This document shows, piece after piece, positions 6,775-14,043 of a DNA stretch of 15,196 nt (the first letter of the stretch is position 1; every line of letters starts with the position of its first letter). The translations under genes were made by a program, and so were the position numbers. The notes below the pieces were generated by a model that worked only from the letters and a program-made list of their open reading frames with translations, was not told where the DNA came from and made no database searches. The stretch spans positions 1 to 15,196 of the forward strand of contig JAFUQY010000453.1 of assembly GCA_017472105.1 (NCBI GenBank), read 5' to 3'. This stretch comes from Clostridia bacterium (GTDB lineage Bacteria > Bacillota_A > Clostridia > Oscillospirales > CAG-272).

Positions 6775-7935
6775 ATGACCGAAACCCTCAGCCCGGAAAA
6801 GAGAACGCAGATCGGCAGAAACGCGGGAATCGTCGGCATCGGCGTGAATCTGGCACTGTTCGGATTCAAGCTGGCGGCGGGACTTCTCTCGGGAAGCGTA
6901 TCCATCATCGCCGACGCCGTGAACAACCTGACCGACGCGGGATCGTCCATTCTCGTCATGCTCGGGTACATCATTGCGGCAAAACCGGCGGATAAGGAAC
7001 ATCCCTACGGTCACGCACGGATGGAATATCTCTGCGGGCTGTTCATTTCCATCATCGTCACCTTCCTTGGCTTTGAACTGTTCCGATCTTCAGCGGAGTC
7101 CCTTCTGAACACTGCTGAGGCGGCGGAATACAGTCCTCTCGCGATTGTCATCATGGCAGCAGCCGTCATCGCAAAGTTCGGTCTGGCGCTGTACTACCGG
7201 CTGACGGCGAAGAAAATCCACTCCGATTCCCTGAAAGCATCCGCAGCTGACAGCATCTGTGACGTCTGCGCGACGACAGCGGTTCTGATCGGCATTGCAC
7301 TGACGCCCGTTCTCGGACCGAAAACCGACGGCGTCATCGGCTGCATCATCGCCGTTTACATTTTTATCATGGGCGTGAAGCTCATCATCGATTCGTCCAA
7401 CACCCTGCTCGGTCAGGCACCGGACGTGGAGCTGGTGAAAAGCATCGTCGGCAAGCTCAAGTCCTACAACGGCGTGCTCGGCATCCACGATCTGGTCATC
7501 CACAGCTACGGCGTCGATCAGTGCTTCGCATCGGTGCACGTTGAGGTTGACGCGGAAAAAGACGTCCTCGAGAGCCACGACATGATCGACCGGATCGAGG
7601 TTGACATCCGGGAGCAGATGGGGATTGCGCTGGTTGTGCATCTTGACCCGATCACTGTCAACGACCGCCGCGTGGATGAGCTGCACCTTGCGGTTCACGA
7701 AATCATCGACGGACTTGCGGCGCAGTATTCCTCACCCATTTCCATGCACGATTTCCGCACCGTCTTCGGCAAAACGCACACCAATATCATCTTCGACCTC
7801 GCCGTGACCTCGGAATTCCCGCTTGCGAACAACGAGCTGGTCAACACCATCCGCGGAGAAATCGCACAGAAAATCGGCACGGACTACAACGTGGTCATCA
7901 CCATCGACCGGGACTTCATGACAACAAGATATTAA
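6775..7935 (+). CDS. Cation diffusion facilitator (CDF) metal-ion exporter with extra C-terminal domain
   Basis: A 386-residue proton-coupled efflux carrier for divalent metal ions. Six hydrophobic segments lie within about 15-205. The transport site is visible as N50-x3-D54 in ADAVNNLTDA (TM2) and D159-x3-D163 in AADSICDV (TM5). The absence of histidine argues against the HxxxD zinc pattern and favours manganese or iron, though that is inference. HPYGHARMEY (76-85) is the conserved TM2-TM3 loop. The protein is about 80-90 residues longer than a typical 300-residue CDF: a first ferredoxin-like cytosolic domain (about 215-290) is followed by a second, similar-looking region (about 295-386). 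The start is set at the ATG at 6775, with AGGAG at 6765-6769; an in-frame GTG at 6754 would overlap the previous gene. Co-transcription with Hsp33 hints at metal or oxidative stress. Confidence 0.9.
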   Translation: MTETLSPEKRTQIGRNAGIVGIGVNLALFGFKLAAGLLSGSVSIIADAVNNLTDAGSSILVMLGYIIAAKPADKEHPYGHARMEYLCGLFISIIVTFLGFELFRSSAESLLNTAEAAEYSPLAIVIMAAAVIAKFGLALYYRLTAKKIHSDSLKASAADSICDVCATTAVLIGIALTPVLGPKTDGVIGCIIAVYIFIMGVKLIIDSSNTLLGQAPDVELVKSIVGKLKSYNGVLGIHDLVIHSYGVDQCFASVHVEVDAEKDVLESHDMIDRIEVDIREQMGIALVVHLDPITVNDRRVDELHLAVHEIIDGLAAQYSSPISMHDFRTVFGKTHTNIIFDLAVTSEFPLANNELVNTIRGEIAQKIGTDYNVVITIDRDFMTTRY

Positions 7936-7938
7936 CAG

Positions 7939-7985
7939 AAAAAGCACATTGCATCACGATGAATGATACGATGTGCTTTCTTTTT
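7939..7985. terminator. Bidirectional intrinsic terminator between CDF and murE
   Basis: AAAGCACAT (7941-7949) pairs perfectly with ATGTGCTTT (7971-7979). The T-rich tail TTTCTTTTT follows on the plus strand and TTTTTC on the minus strand. The 21-base intervening segment can add a short inner stem (ATCA 7953-7956 with TGAT 7964-7967). It sits between two convergent genes, four bases after the CDF stop and a few bases before the murE stop, so it can serve both. Confidence 0.85.
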
Positions 7986-7989
7986 GTCG

Positions 7990-9480
7990 TTATACGGGCT
8001 GTGCCGCGAGGATTTTTGCCGCTTCGTCGAGGATGATCGCCTTCTCGGAGAAGGGAATCTTTTCACCGGCGACGATCTGGTAAGTTTCGTGACCCTTTCC
8101 GGCGAAGAGAACGATGTCGCCCTCATCCGCAATCCGCACGGTAAAGCGAACCGCTTCTTCACGGTCGGTGATGGTCGTGTAGGGTCTGGACTTGTCGAAA
8201 TATGTGAGAACATCCTCGATGATGACATCCGGGTCCTCGTTGTCCGGGTTGTCCGAGGTGATGACGGTGAAATCCGCCAGTCTGCCGGACGCTTCCGCGA
8301 GCTCCTTCCTACGGATCTGGGTTCTGCCGCCGATGCATCCGAAGACGCAGATGAGCCGCCGCGGGTTATAGGCACGGAGTACCTCGAGCGCGTGGGTAAG
8401 GCTGAATCCGTTGTGCGCATAATCGATGATGAAGGTCACGCCGGAGAGGGCATCGACGATTTCAAACCGGCCGTTGATCGAAATCGTGCGGAGCGCATCG
8501 GATGCCTGACGGACGCTGAGCCCGCAGAGGGAACATACCGCAATCGCTTCGAGTCCGTTGTACACGCTGAATTCTCCGGGCGTGCGCATCCGGATTCCGG
8601 TTTTTACACCGGCGAAGTCCACGTCGAAATCGATGCCGAGGGATGTGCTGTCGCGGTAGGGACGTATGTCGGATGCCTTGAAATCCGCGTCGTTTGCGAT
8701 GGAACAGCTCACGAGATTGGCACCGGAGCCGTCGATCATGTAAGCGTGATTCGCGTCGTCGAGGTTGTAAACGATGTTCTTCGCACCGTACCGCGTGAAC
8801 AGCTTGCGTTTGGCATCGCGGTATTCGTCGAAGGAGTCATGTTCTCCCGCGCCGATGTGGTCTTCCGACAGATTGGTGTAAACCACCGTCTCAAACGTCA
8901 GTCCGCAGACACGGTAGTTGTTCAGCGCCTGCGAGGACACTTCCATCACACAGTGCGTCACGCCGGATTCCACCATCAAGGCGAAATACCGGTGCAGCTC
9001 GCGGCTCTCGGGCGTGGTGTTGACGGTTTCGTAGTGTTTGTCCCCGATGCGGATGCCGTTTGAGCCGATGTAGGCGCAGGGAATGCCGCAGGAGCACAGG
9101 ATTTCGCGGATGAGAATGGCGGTGGTCGTCTTTCCCTTGGTGCCGGTCAGCCCGATCAGAGTCAGTTTGTCTGCCGGACTGCCGTAGAACCGTGCGGACA
9201 GATGTGCCAGCGATTCTCTCGCGTGGGAAACCACAATCTGCACAGCGTCATCCGGCAGATCGAGTTCACGCTCCACGACGAACGCACGGCAGCCCGCTTC
9301 ATAAACGGCAGGAGCGAAATCGTGACCGTCCATGCGCGCACCGGGCATGCAGAAGAACAGTGTTTCCGGGGACTTTGCACGCCGGGAGTCGTATTCGATT
9401 GCATCAACGGCAATACCGGAGGGATCACCGATGACACGGCAGGGATAGTCCGCCAGAAGGGTATTGAGTTTGATAGACAT
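7990..9480 (-). CDS. murE: UDP-MurNAc-tripeptide synthetase (MurE), probably not diaminopimelate-specific
   Basis: MurE adds the third residue to UDP-MurNAc-L-Ala-D-Glu in the cytosol. The 496-residue protein has all three Mur ligase domains: N-terminal UDP binding (1-105), the ATPase core with P-loop GTKGKTTT (113-120), NTTPES (154-159), VMEVSSQAL (178-186), TNLSEDH (202-208) and the lysine to be carbamylated, K224, in RDAKRKLF, then the C-terminal domain with DYAHN (353-357) and GKGHE (461-465). The residue-selecting motif is DNPD (410-413) rather than the DNPR of diaminopimelate-adding enzymes; DYAHNGFSL and TSDNPDNEDP resemble L-Lys-adding types. L-Lys is my preferred reading, unproven. 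It is last of four genes, 12 bases after the racemase, and GGAG lies seven bases before its ATG. Confidence 0.93.
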   Translation of the reverse strand: MSIKLNTLLADYPCRVIGDPSGIAVDAIEYDSRRAKSPETLFFCMPGARMDGHDFAPAVYEAGCRAFVVERELDLPDDAVQIVVSHARESLAHLSARFYGSPADKLTLIGLTGTKGKTTTAILIREILCSCGIPCAYIGSNGIRIGDKHYETVNTTPESRELHRYFALMVESGVTHCVMEVSSQALNNYRVCGLTFETVVYTNLSEDHIGAGEHDSFDEYRDAKRKLFTRYGAKNIVYNLDDANHAYMIDGSGANLVSCSIANDADFKASDIRPYRDSTSLGIDFDVDFAGVKTGIRMRTPGEFSVYNGLEAIAVCSLCGLSVRQASDALRTISINGRFEIVDALSGVTFIIDYAHNGFSLTHALEVLRAYNPRRLICVFGCIGGRTQIRRKELAEASGRLADFTVITSDNPDNEDPDVIIEDVLTYFDKSRPYTTITDREEAVRFTVRIADEGDIVLFAGKGHETYQIVAGEKIPFSEKAIILDEAAKILAAQPV

Positions 9481-9492
9481 AATGATCTCCGA

Positions 9493-10218
9493 TTACGAAA
9501 AACTTGCGGGAAGTCCAACGGTTTCGTGACCCATGAGCCTGATAGAGCACGCGGCGAGGGCCAGAAGGGAATCCACAAACCGCTCGTCGTCAATCTGCTC
9601 GCCGAGGAGGGAGAGCTCCGTGCATCCGAGAATCGCACAGTCACATCCCGCTTCAAACATGGGATCTGACACCTTGTAGAGCTCTTCCGGGGAGGGAATC
9701 ACGCCCTGCTTGACACTGCCGTAGATGATATCCATCAGCTTAGCCTTGCCGTTACCGTCGGGGATCATCCAACCGAGACCGAGCCGTTCCAGTTCTCGCT
9801 GATAGGAACCGGACAGAATCGTGCCCTCCGTAGCGAGAATCGCCGCTTTGCGGAAGCCGCATTTCTGAATATGTGCCGCCGTTTCCGAGATGATGCTCGG
9901 CATGGGAACACTGACGGATTTCTGCACTTCCTCAAGGAAGTAGTGCGCAGTATTGCACGGAATCACGATTGCGGTAGCACCGTAAACCTCGAGGGACTGC
10001 GCATCCGCGATCATGGCGGGGAGGGGCGACTTGTCACTCCGTCCGACAATGAAATCCGTCCGGTCGGGTGTGGAGGCGCGGCTGGATAAAATAATATCGA
10101 TGTGATCCTGATCGCTGGCGGCTTTGGTGTGTCGCGTAATCAGTTCGTAGAAATACGCACTTGCCATAGGTCCGAGACCGCCGATGATGCCGAGAAGCTG
10201 ACGTTTTTTCTCTTCCAT
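9493..10218 (-). CDS. Aspartate/glutamate racemase family protein, probable aspartate racemase
   Basis: A 241-residue cofactor-independent racemase. The N-terminal GIIGGLGPMAS (10-20) is the family signature, and both catalytic cysteines are present: C88 in VIPCNTAHYF and C199 in LGCTELSLL. The GGLGPMAS opening is typical of the aspartate racemase (RacD/YgeA) branch, while glutamate racemase MurI usually opens with D-S-G-x-G-G. It would turn L-Asp into D-Asp in the cytosol. Its place next to a D-aspartate-ligase-like gene makes supply of D-Asp for the crossbridge the likely role, as with Racfm and Aslfm in Enterococcus faecium. The gap to the ligase gene upstream is 19 bases; AGGA lies eight bases before the ATG. 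Confidence 0.9.
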   Translation of the reverse strand: MEEKKRQLLGIIGGLGPMASAYFYELITRHTKAASDQDHIDIILSSRASTPDRTDFIVGRSDKSPLPAMIADAQSLEVYGATAIVIPCNTAHYFLEEVQKSVSVPMPSIISETAAHIQKCGFRKAAILATEGTILSGSYQRELERLGLGWMIPDGNGKAKLMDIIYGSVKQGVIPSPEELYKVSDPMFEAGCDCAILGCTELSLLGEQIDDERFVDSLLALAACSIRLMGHETVGLPASFS

Positions 10219-10237
10219 GTGTTATATCCTGTAAATA

Positions 10238-11473
10238 TTACCGCTGGGGCTTGGGACAGTAAATCTTGTATTTTTTCTTCTGACGGCGGAGCTGTTCGAG
10301 AACGCAGATCGTCCGCAGGGGATTGAATTTCATATCGTGGGGATACCAGACGGAGGAGGATTCCTTGCCCGCCTTTGCGAGTTCCTTCGCGCGGTTGACC
10401 AGTTCGATGTCGTCCGTGTACTCGTATGCGGTGGACTTCGGGATATGGTGCCAGAAAACGGCATTTTCCACGCGTTCGCAGTCATCTCCGTCGGATTCGT
10501 ACACTTCCGCAGCCATTCTTGCGAGATTCATGCCGGCAGCGGTGCAGTAGAAATTGCTTCTGCCCTGTCTGAGGTTGATTTCAAATACGCGGTAGTCGTC
10601 CTTCGTGCCCTTGCGGAGCTTGATATCGAAGTTTGAATAACCGGTATAACCGATATCTTCCAGCAGAGCCTTGATGTTTTCGCAGAGGGGCAGGGAAGAG
10701 ATGGGTTCAGTGATGATGGCGGCATGGTTTCCGAGGCCCTTCGGCGTGTGTTCCTCCAGCATGGTGTGACCGAGACACATTGCGCGGACCTTGCCCTTCG
10801 CATCGGAGAAGCAGGTGAATACGCGCATCTGGGAGTCGCCGCCGTCGATGAATTCCTGAAGAATCATCTTGTCGGGATAGCCGGCATCGTAGATCTGATT
10901 GATGATCTTTTCCGCTTCCTCGGGAGTTTTTGCGACATAGACCTTTTTCATGCCGTCGAACTCATGCTTCCAGTAATCGGCGCTGGAAGAGGGCTTGACG
11001 ATGATGGGGTATTCAAATCCCAGCTTTTCGGGAGCGAGATCGGATACCGGCGCCTTTTTCGTGAGGATTACGGTTTCGGGATAGGGAATGTTGAATTTAT
11101 CGCAGGTTTCGTAGAATTCCGCCTTTTTGGCAACGGTGGTCAGCATTTCTGCGGGCGGATAGGGGATGATGTAGTCGGACAGCTCCGCGCGGTTGCGGAT
11201 GATCATTGCCGCGTAGTCGTCGGTGCATGCAAAGAGAAGGAGCTTGTCTCCGATGTGCGCGTCGGCGAAGCGGTGGAGGGTGTCCAGCATCACTTCGTCC
11301 TTGTCCATATCGGGAATGCTCTTGAATTCAATGAGTTTGGAATATTTGGTCGCAGAGATTGCGTAACGTCCGAAGGCGTAGGATCTGACGCCGTACTGTT
11401 CGTGGAACGCGCGCGCCATGTTATAGCAATTGAGGTCCGCGCCCAGAATTACGGGAGTGATTTGCTTTTCCAT
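10238..11473 (-). CDS. ATP-grasp ligase of the D-aspartate ligase (AslA/Aslfm) type
   Basis: A 411-residue ATP-grasp enzyme. The opening VILGADLNCYNMARAFHEQYG (8-28) resembles the N-terminus of D-aspartate ligases of Lactococcus and Enterococcus, which join D-Asp by its beta-carboxyl to the side-chain amine of L-Lys in the UDP-MurNAc-pentapeptide. ATP-grasp features follow: YPIIVKPSSS (155-164, K160), ILQEFIDGGD (204-213, E207), NFDIKLRKG (281-289, D283) and FEINLRQGRSNFY (297-309, E298 and N300). The N-terminal 110 residues form the pre-grasp domain. The flanking racemase and asparagine synthase give a consistent D-Asp to D-Asn story. Another ATP-grasp amino-acid ligase with a different acceptor remains possible. 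The start is supported by GGAGG seven bases before the ATG. Confidence 0.85.
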   Translation of the reverse strand: MEKQITPVILGADLNCYNMARAFHEQYGVRSYAFGRYAISATKYSKLIEFKSIPDMDKDEVMLDTLHRFADAHIGDKLLLFACTDDYAAMIIRNRAELSDYIIPYPPAEMLTTVAKKAEFYETCDKFNIPYPETVILTKKAPVSDLAPEKLGFEYPIIVKPSSSADYWKHEFDGMKKVYVAKTPEEAEKIINQIYDAGYPDKMILQEFIDGGDSQMRVFTCFSDAKGKVRAMCLGHTMLEEHTPKGLGNHAAIITEPISSLPLCENIKALLEDIGYTGYSNFDIKLRKGTKDDYRVFEINLRQGRSNFYCTAAGMNLARMAAEVYESDGDDCERVENAVFWHHIPKSTAYEYTDDIELVNRAKELAKAGKESSSVWYPHDMKFNPLRTICVLEQLRRQKKKYKIYCPKPQR

Positions 11474-11518
11474 GATGGTCCTCCGATGGTGATTTTATAT
11501 GAAATCTGTGGTTTCGGT

Positions 11519-13360
11519 TCAGCCGATGAACTGCTTGTGCCAGGTCAGGAAGGTGTAAGCCGTCCAGATTTTTCTCTGATTGTTCGCCGTGCCGTTCTTG
11601 TGGGCATCGAGAAGTCCGAGGAGTGCGGTCTGATTGAAATATTCCGCTGCGACATCGGACGCGAATGCTTCCCGGACAATGCCGTAATACTTGTCTTCGC
11701 GGAGCCACTGACGGATCGGAACGGGGAATCCCTTCTTCGGACGGTGTGCCCATTCGTCAGGGAGCGTCTTGTTGGCAGCCGTGCGGAGAACAGCCTTGGT
11801 GTCGCTGCCGTCGATCTTGTAGGAAGCCGGGAGCATCTGCGCCTCCGCCATCACTTCCTTGTCGAGATAGGGAACGCGAAGCTCGAGCGAATGTGCCATC
11901 GACATTTTGTCCGCCTTGAGCAGAATATCGCCGGGCAGCCACAGATTCATGTCGAGGTACTGCTTCTTTTCCAGCTCCGACAGACCCTTCACGCGGTCGT
12001 AAATGGGACGGGTGATGTCGTGTACGGCGGGGCCTTTTTTATACTTCTCATTCAGAATCGCCAGAGCCTCGTTTTCGGGGAATACCAGCGCCTGACCGAT
12101 GAAGTAATCCTCCGGCACGCCGCTGTTCTTGATGATGAAGTCGTGACCCTTGAAATAGGGCAGTCTCTTGGCAACTCCCGCGGCACCGCGTCTGAGGAAA
12201 CCGGGGATTTTCTTGTATTTTGCTGCCAGTCCGCGTTCATCGTACCATTCGTAGCCCGCCCAGATTTCGTCCGCACCTTCGCCGGAGAGCACAACGGTGA
12301 CATGTTCCGCCGCCAGCTTGGAGAGGAAGTACAGCGGCACGGAGGACGGATTGGACTGCGGCTCGTCCATGTGGTACTGGATGGCTGCAAACGCGTCAAA
12401 GCATTCCTCGGCAGTCAGATGCTTGAGGAAATTCTGCACGCCGAGACGTTCGGAAAGCTCCTTCGCTTCGCTGGTCTCGTCGAATTTTTCGTAATTGAAG
12501 CCCACGGAGAAGGTGTCGTTGGGCATGAGGGTCGCAGTGATGTAGGAGGACTCCACGCCGCCGGACAGGAAGGAGCCGACCTTCACGTCGCTGATGCGGT
12601 GAGCGGCAACGGATTCGTGCACACGCGCGTCAATCTGATCCGCCGCTTCCTGATAGGAGAGGGAAGTCTTCTTCGAGAAATCCACGTCCCAGTAGCGGGT
12701 CTTCGTGAGTTTTCCGTTTTCCCATGTGAACCAGTGCGCCTGCGGGAGCTTGAAGGTATTCCTGAAGAAGGTCTCTTCCATCGACGAATACTGGAAGGTC
12801 AGGTAGGGACGGAGCGCGTTTTCGTTCACTTCCGGCTTGAATTCGGGATGCTCAAGGAAGGATTTGATCTCCGAGCCGAAAATCAGGTGACCGCTTGGCG
12901 TAATCGTGTAGTAGAACGGCTTGATGCCGAAGGGATCGCGAGCACCGTAAAGGGTGTTTTTCTTCGTGTCGCAGATGACGAACGCGAACATGCCGCGGAG
13001 TTTCGATGCAAGATCGGTGCCCCATTCCTCATAGCCGTGGATGAGGGGTTCAGTGTCGCATCTGGTTTTGAACACGTGTCCCTTTGCGATCAGCTCGTCG
13101 CGGAGCTGCATGAAGTTGTAGACCTCGCCGTTGTACACGATGACAACACTGCCGTCTTCGTTGTACATGGGCTGGGAGCCGTCGGATAAGTCGATGATGG
13201 AAAGTCTGCGGAAGCCGAGCGTCACAGCGGTCGCGTCATTTTCTCCGCTCAGATGGAATCCGCCGGAGTCGGGACCGCGATGGATGATCCGGTTCGCCAT
13301 TGCTTCGATAACCTGCTGACGCCGGTCGATGATGCCGGTAAAGCCGATAAAGCCGCACAT
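11519..13360 (-). CDS. asnB: Glutamine-dependent asparagine synthase (AsnB family), probable crossbridge D-Asp amidator
   Basis: A 613-residue two-domain enzyme. The N-terminal class II glutaminase begins with the required C2 (MCGFIG), followed by HRGPDSGG (27-34), FRRLSIIDL (50-58) and YNGEVYN (76-82). The C-terminal synthetase domain has the PP-loop SGGVESS (266-272), MDEPQSNPS (331-339) and LSGEGADEIWAGY (358-370). It uses glutamine and ATP to turn an aspartyl carboxylate into an amide. The usual PP-loop is SGGxDS; here codon 12553-12551 is GAG, so Asp is Glu (E270). Being first in an operon with a D-Asp ligase, racemase and murE, it resembles AsnH of Lactococcus lactis, which amidates D-Asp of the crossbridge. 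Free asparagine synthesis is the alternative. AAAGGA lies about nine bases before the ATG. Confidence 0.93.
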   Translation of the reverse strand: MCGFIGFTGIIDRRQQVIEAMANRIIHRGPDSGGFHLSGENDATAVTLGFRRLSIIDLSDGSQPMYNEDGSVVIVYNGEVYNFMQLRDELIAKGHVFKTRCDTEPLIHGYEEWGTDLASKLRGMFAFVICDTKKNTLYGARDPFGIKPFYYTITPSGHLIFGSEIKSFLEHPEFKPEVNENALRPYLTFQYSSMEETFFRNTFKLPQAHWFTWENGKLTKTRYWDVDFSKKTSLSYQEAADQIDARVHESVAAHRISDVKVGSFLSGGVESSYITATLMPNDTFSVGFNYEKFDETSEAKELSERLGVQNFLKHLTAEECFDAFAAIQYHMDEPQSNPSSVPLYFLSKLAAEHVTVVLSGEGADEIWAGYEWYDERGLAAKYKKIPGFLRRGAAGVAKRLPYFKGHDFIIKNSGVPEDYFIGQALVFPENEALAILNEKYKKGPAVHDITRPIYDRVKGLSELEKKQYLDMNLWLPGDILLKADKMSMAHSLELRVPYLDKEVMAEAQMLPASYKIDGSDTKAVLRTAANKTLPDEWAHRPKKGFPVPIRQWLREDKYYGIVREAFASDVAAEYFNQTALLGLLDAHKNGTANNQRKIWTAYTFLTWHKQFIG

Positions 13361-13403
13361 ATGATAAAGTCCTTTCGGATGATACTCAAAACTGTTTCAT
13401 TAT

Positions 13404-13412
13404 ATTATATCA
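13404..13412 (-). promoter_or_regulatory. Extended -10 promoter for the asparagine synthase-murE operon
   Basis: The minus strand reads TGATATAAT here, a perfect TATAAT with the extended TGn. The region at -35 (13427-13432, TTTATT) is weak. Transcription would start near 13397, giving a leader of about 37 bases before the ATG at 13360. The rest of 13361-13536 is AT-rich and shows no riboswitch, T-box or other gene. Confidence 0.6.
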
Positions 13413-13497
13413 CAAATTTTTCCGTAAATAAATATATAATGTAAGAATTTTTCAGATTCCGTATGTTTTCCTGCCTGTGTAACCTGCCCGATAACGC

Positions 13498-13528
13498 AAA
13501 AAAACGGACGCAAAACTTGTTGCATCCG
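13498..13528 (-). terminator. Intrinsic terminator of the GNAT operon
   Basis: On the minus strand CGGATGCAA pairs with TTGCGTCCG (one T-G wobble; plus positions 13520-13528 and 13505-13513), with a six-base loop, followed by seven Ts (plus 13498-13504). It begins eight bases after the TAA of the GNAT gene and isolates it from the asparagine synthase operon. Confidence 0.9.
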
Positions 13529-13536
13529 CTTGATTT

Positions 13537-14043
13537 TTACAGTTCAATCCAATACCGCCGGATTGCGGTGCCGTCTTCGATGACCTCGTTTTCCAGCACA
13601 CCGCCGTTTTTCTCAATGGATCTTGCCGAGCCGCTGTTGTCCGCATTGCAGCACATCAGCACCCGCGTGATTCCGAGCTTCCGGCATTCTTCCAGCGCCA
13701 GTGCGATCATTGCCGTGGCATAGACCTTCTTCCGTTCGCTTGGTCTGACGCCGTCTCCGATGTGACCGCCGGAGAAGAGCAGGGATTCGCTCAGAGTATG
13801 CCGGATATTCACCGCACCGACGAAGCGGTTGGTCTCCGTTTCCAGTCCGAAGAACGTGGAGTCGGGAACCATGCCGTCCTTCGGTTCACTCAGCTCGAGC
13901 TCGGCGAGGTAGTGACCGAAATTCCGATAATCGTTTTTCCGGATGGAGTAGGGAATGATCTTCTCGCCCGACGCCGTCCATTCGTCCATCATGTCATTGA
14001 GCTGATCCCGGTAGTCCTCCGTCAGTTTAACGAGCTTCAGCAT
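13537..14043 (-). CDS. GNAT family acetyltransferase, COG3981-like, with altered acetyl-CoA loop
   Basis: A 168-residue single-domain GNAT protein resembling the COG3981 predicted acetyltransferases (MLKLVKLTEDYRDQ opening, GHIGDGVRPSER near 91-102). The acetyl-CoA pyrophosphate loop normally reads R-x2-G-x-A; here it is RKKVYA with valine at position 107 (codon GTC, 13725-13723), a single-base change from glycine. The rest of the fold looks intact, including CCNADNSGSARSIEKNGGV near the C-terminus. The ATG at 14043 gives a ribosome site (GGAGG, 10 bases upstream); an ATG at 14052 would touch it. The start overlaps the end of the double-GNAT gene by seven bases, so translation is coupled. Substrate is unknown. 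Confidence 0.87.
   Translation of the reverse strand: MLKLVKLTEDYRDQLNDMMDEWTASGEKIIPYSIRKNDYRNFGHYLAELELSEPKDGMVPDSTFFGLETETNRFVGAVNIRHTLSESLLFSGGHIGDGVRPSERKKVYATAMIALALEECRKLGITRVLMCCNADNSGSARSIEKNGGVLENEVIEDGTAIRRYWIEL

Noticed and set aside
5149..6974. Long minus-strand frames (5149-6117 and 5925-6974) opposite Hsp33, the ThyX-like gene and the CDF gene
   Set aside because: They overlap each other and confident plus-strand genes and have valine/alanine-rich, motif-free translations typical of shadow frames.
7963..9063. A 366-codon plus-strand frame opposite murE
   Set aside because: It starts inside the terminator hairpin, lies antisense to a clear MurE and has no domain or ribosome site.
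9493..10218. Racemase as the essential glutamate racemase MurI
   Set aside because: The GGLGPMAS opening belongs to the aspartate racemase branch, and the MurI opening motif is missing.
10724..11473. ATP-grasp gene as D-Ala-D-Ala ligase or carbamoyl-phosphate synthase fragment
   Set aside because: The N-terminal pattern and length fit D-aspartate ligases better, and D-Ala ligase signatures are absent.
10724..13189. An 821-codon open frame on the plus strand, opposite the asparagine synthase and ATP-grasp genes
   Set aside because: It is antisense to two genes with full family motifs, has no ribosome site, shows no recognisable domain, and arises from the codon bias of the true genes, which keeps stops rare in the opposite frame.
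13361..13536. Possible riboswitch or T-box leader before the asparagine synthase operon
   Set aside because: The leader downstream of the predicted start is only about 37 bases, and the other structure in the gap is the terminator of the GNAT operon; no T-box or aptamer core is seen.
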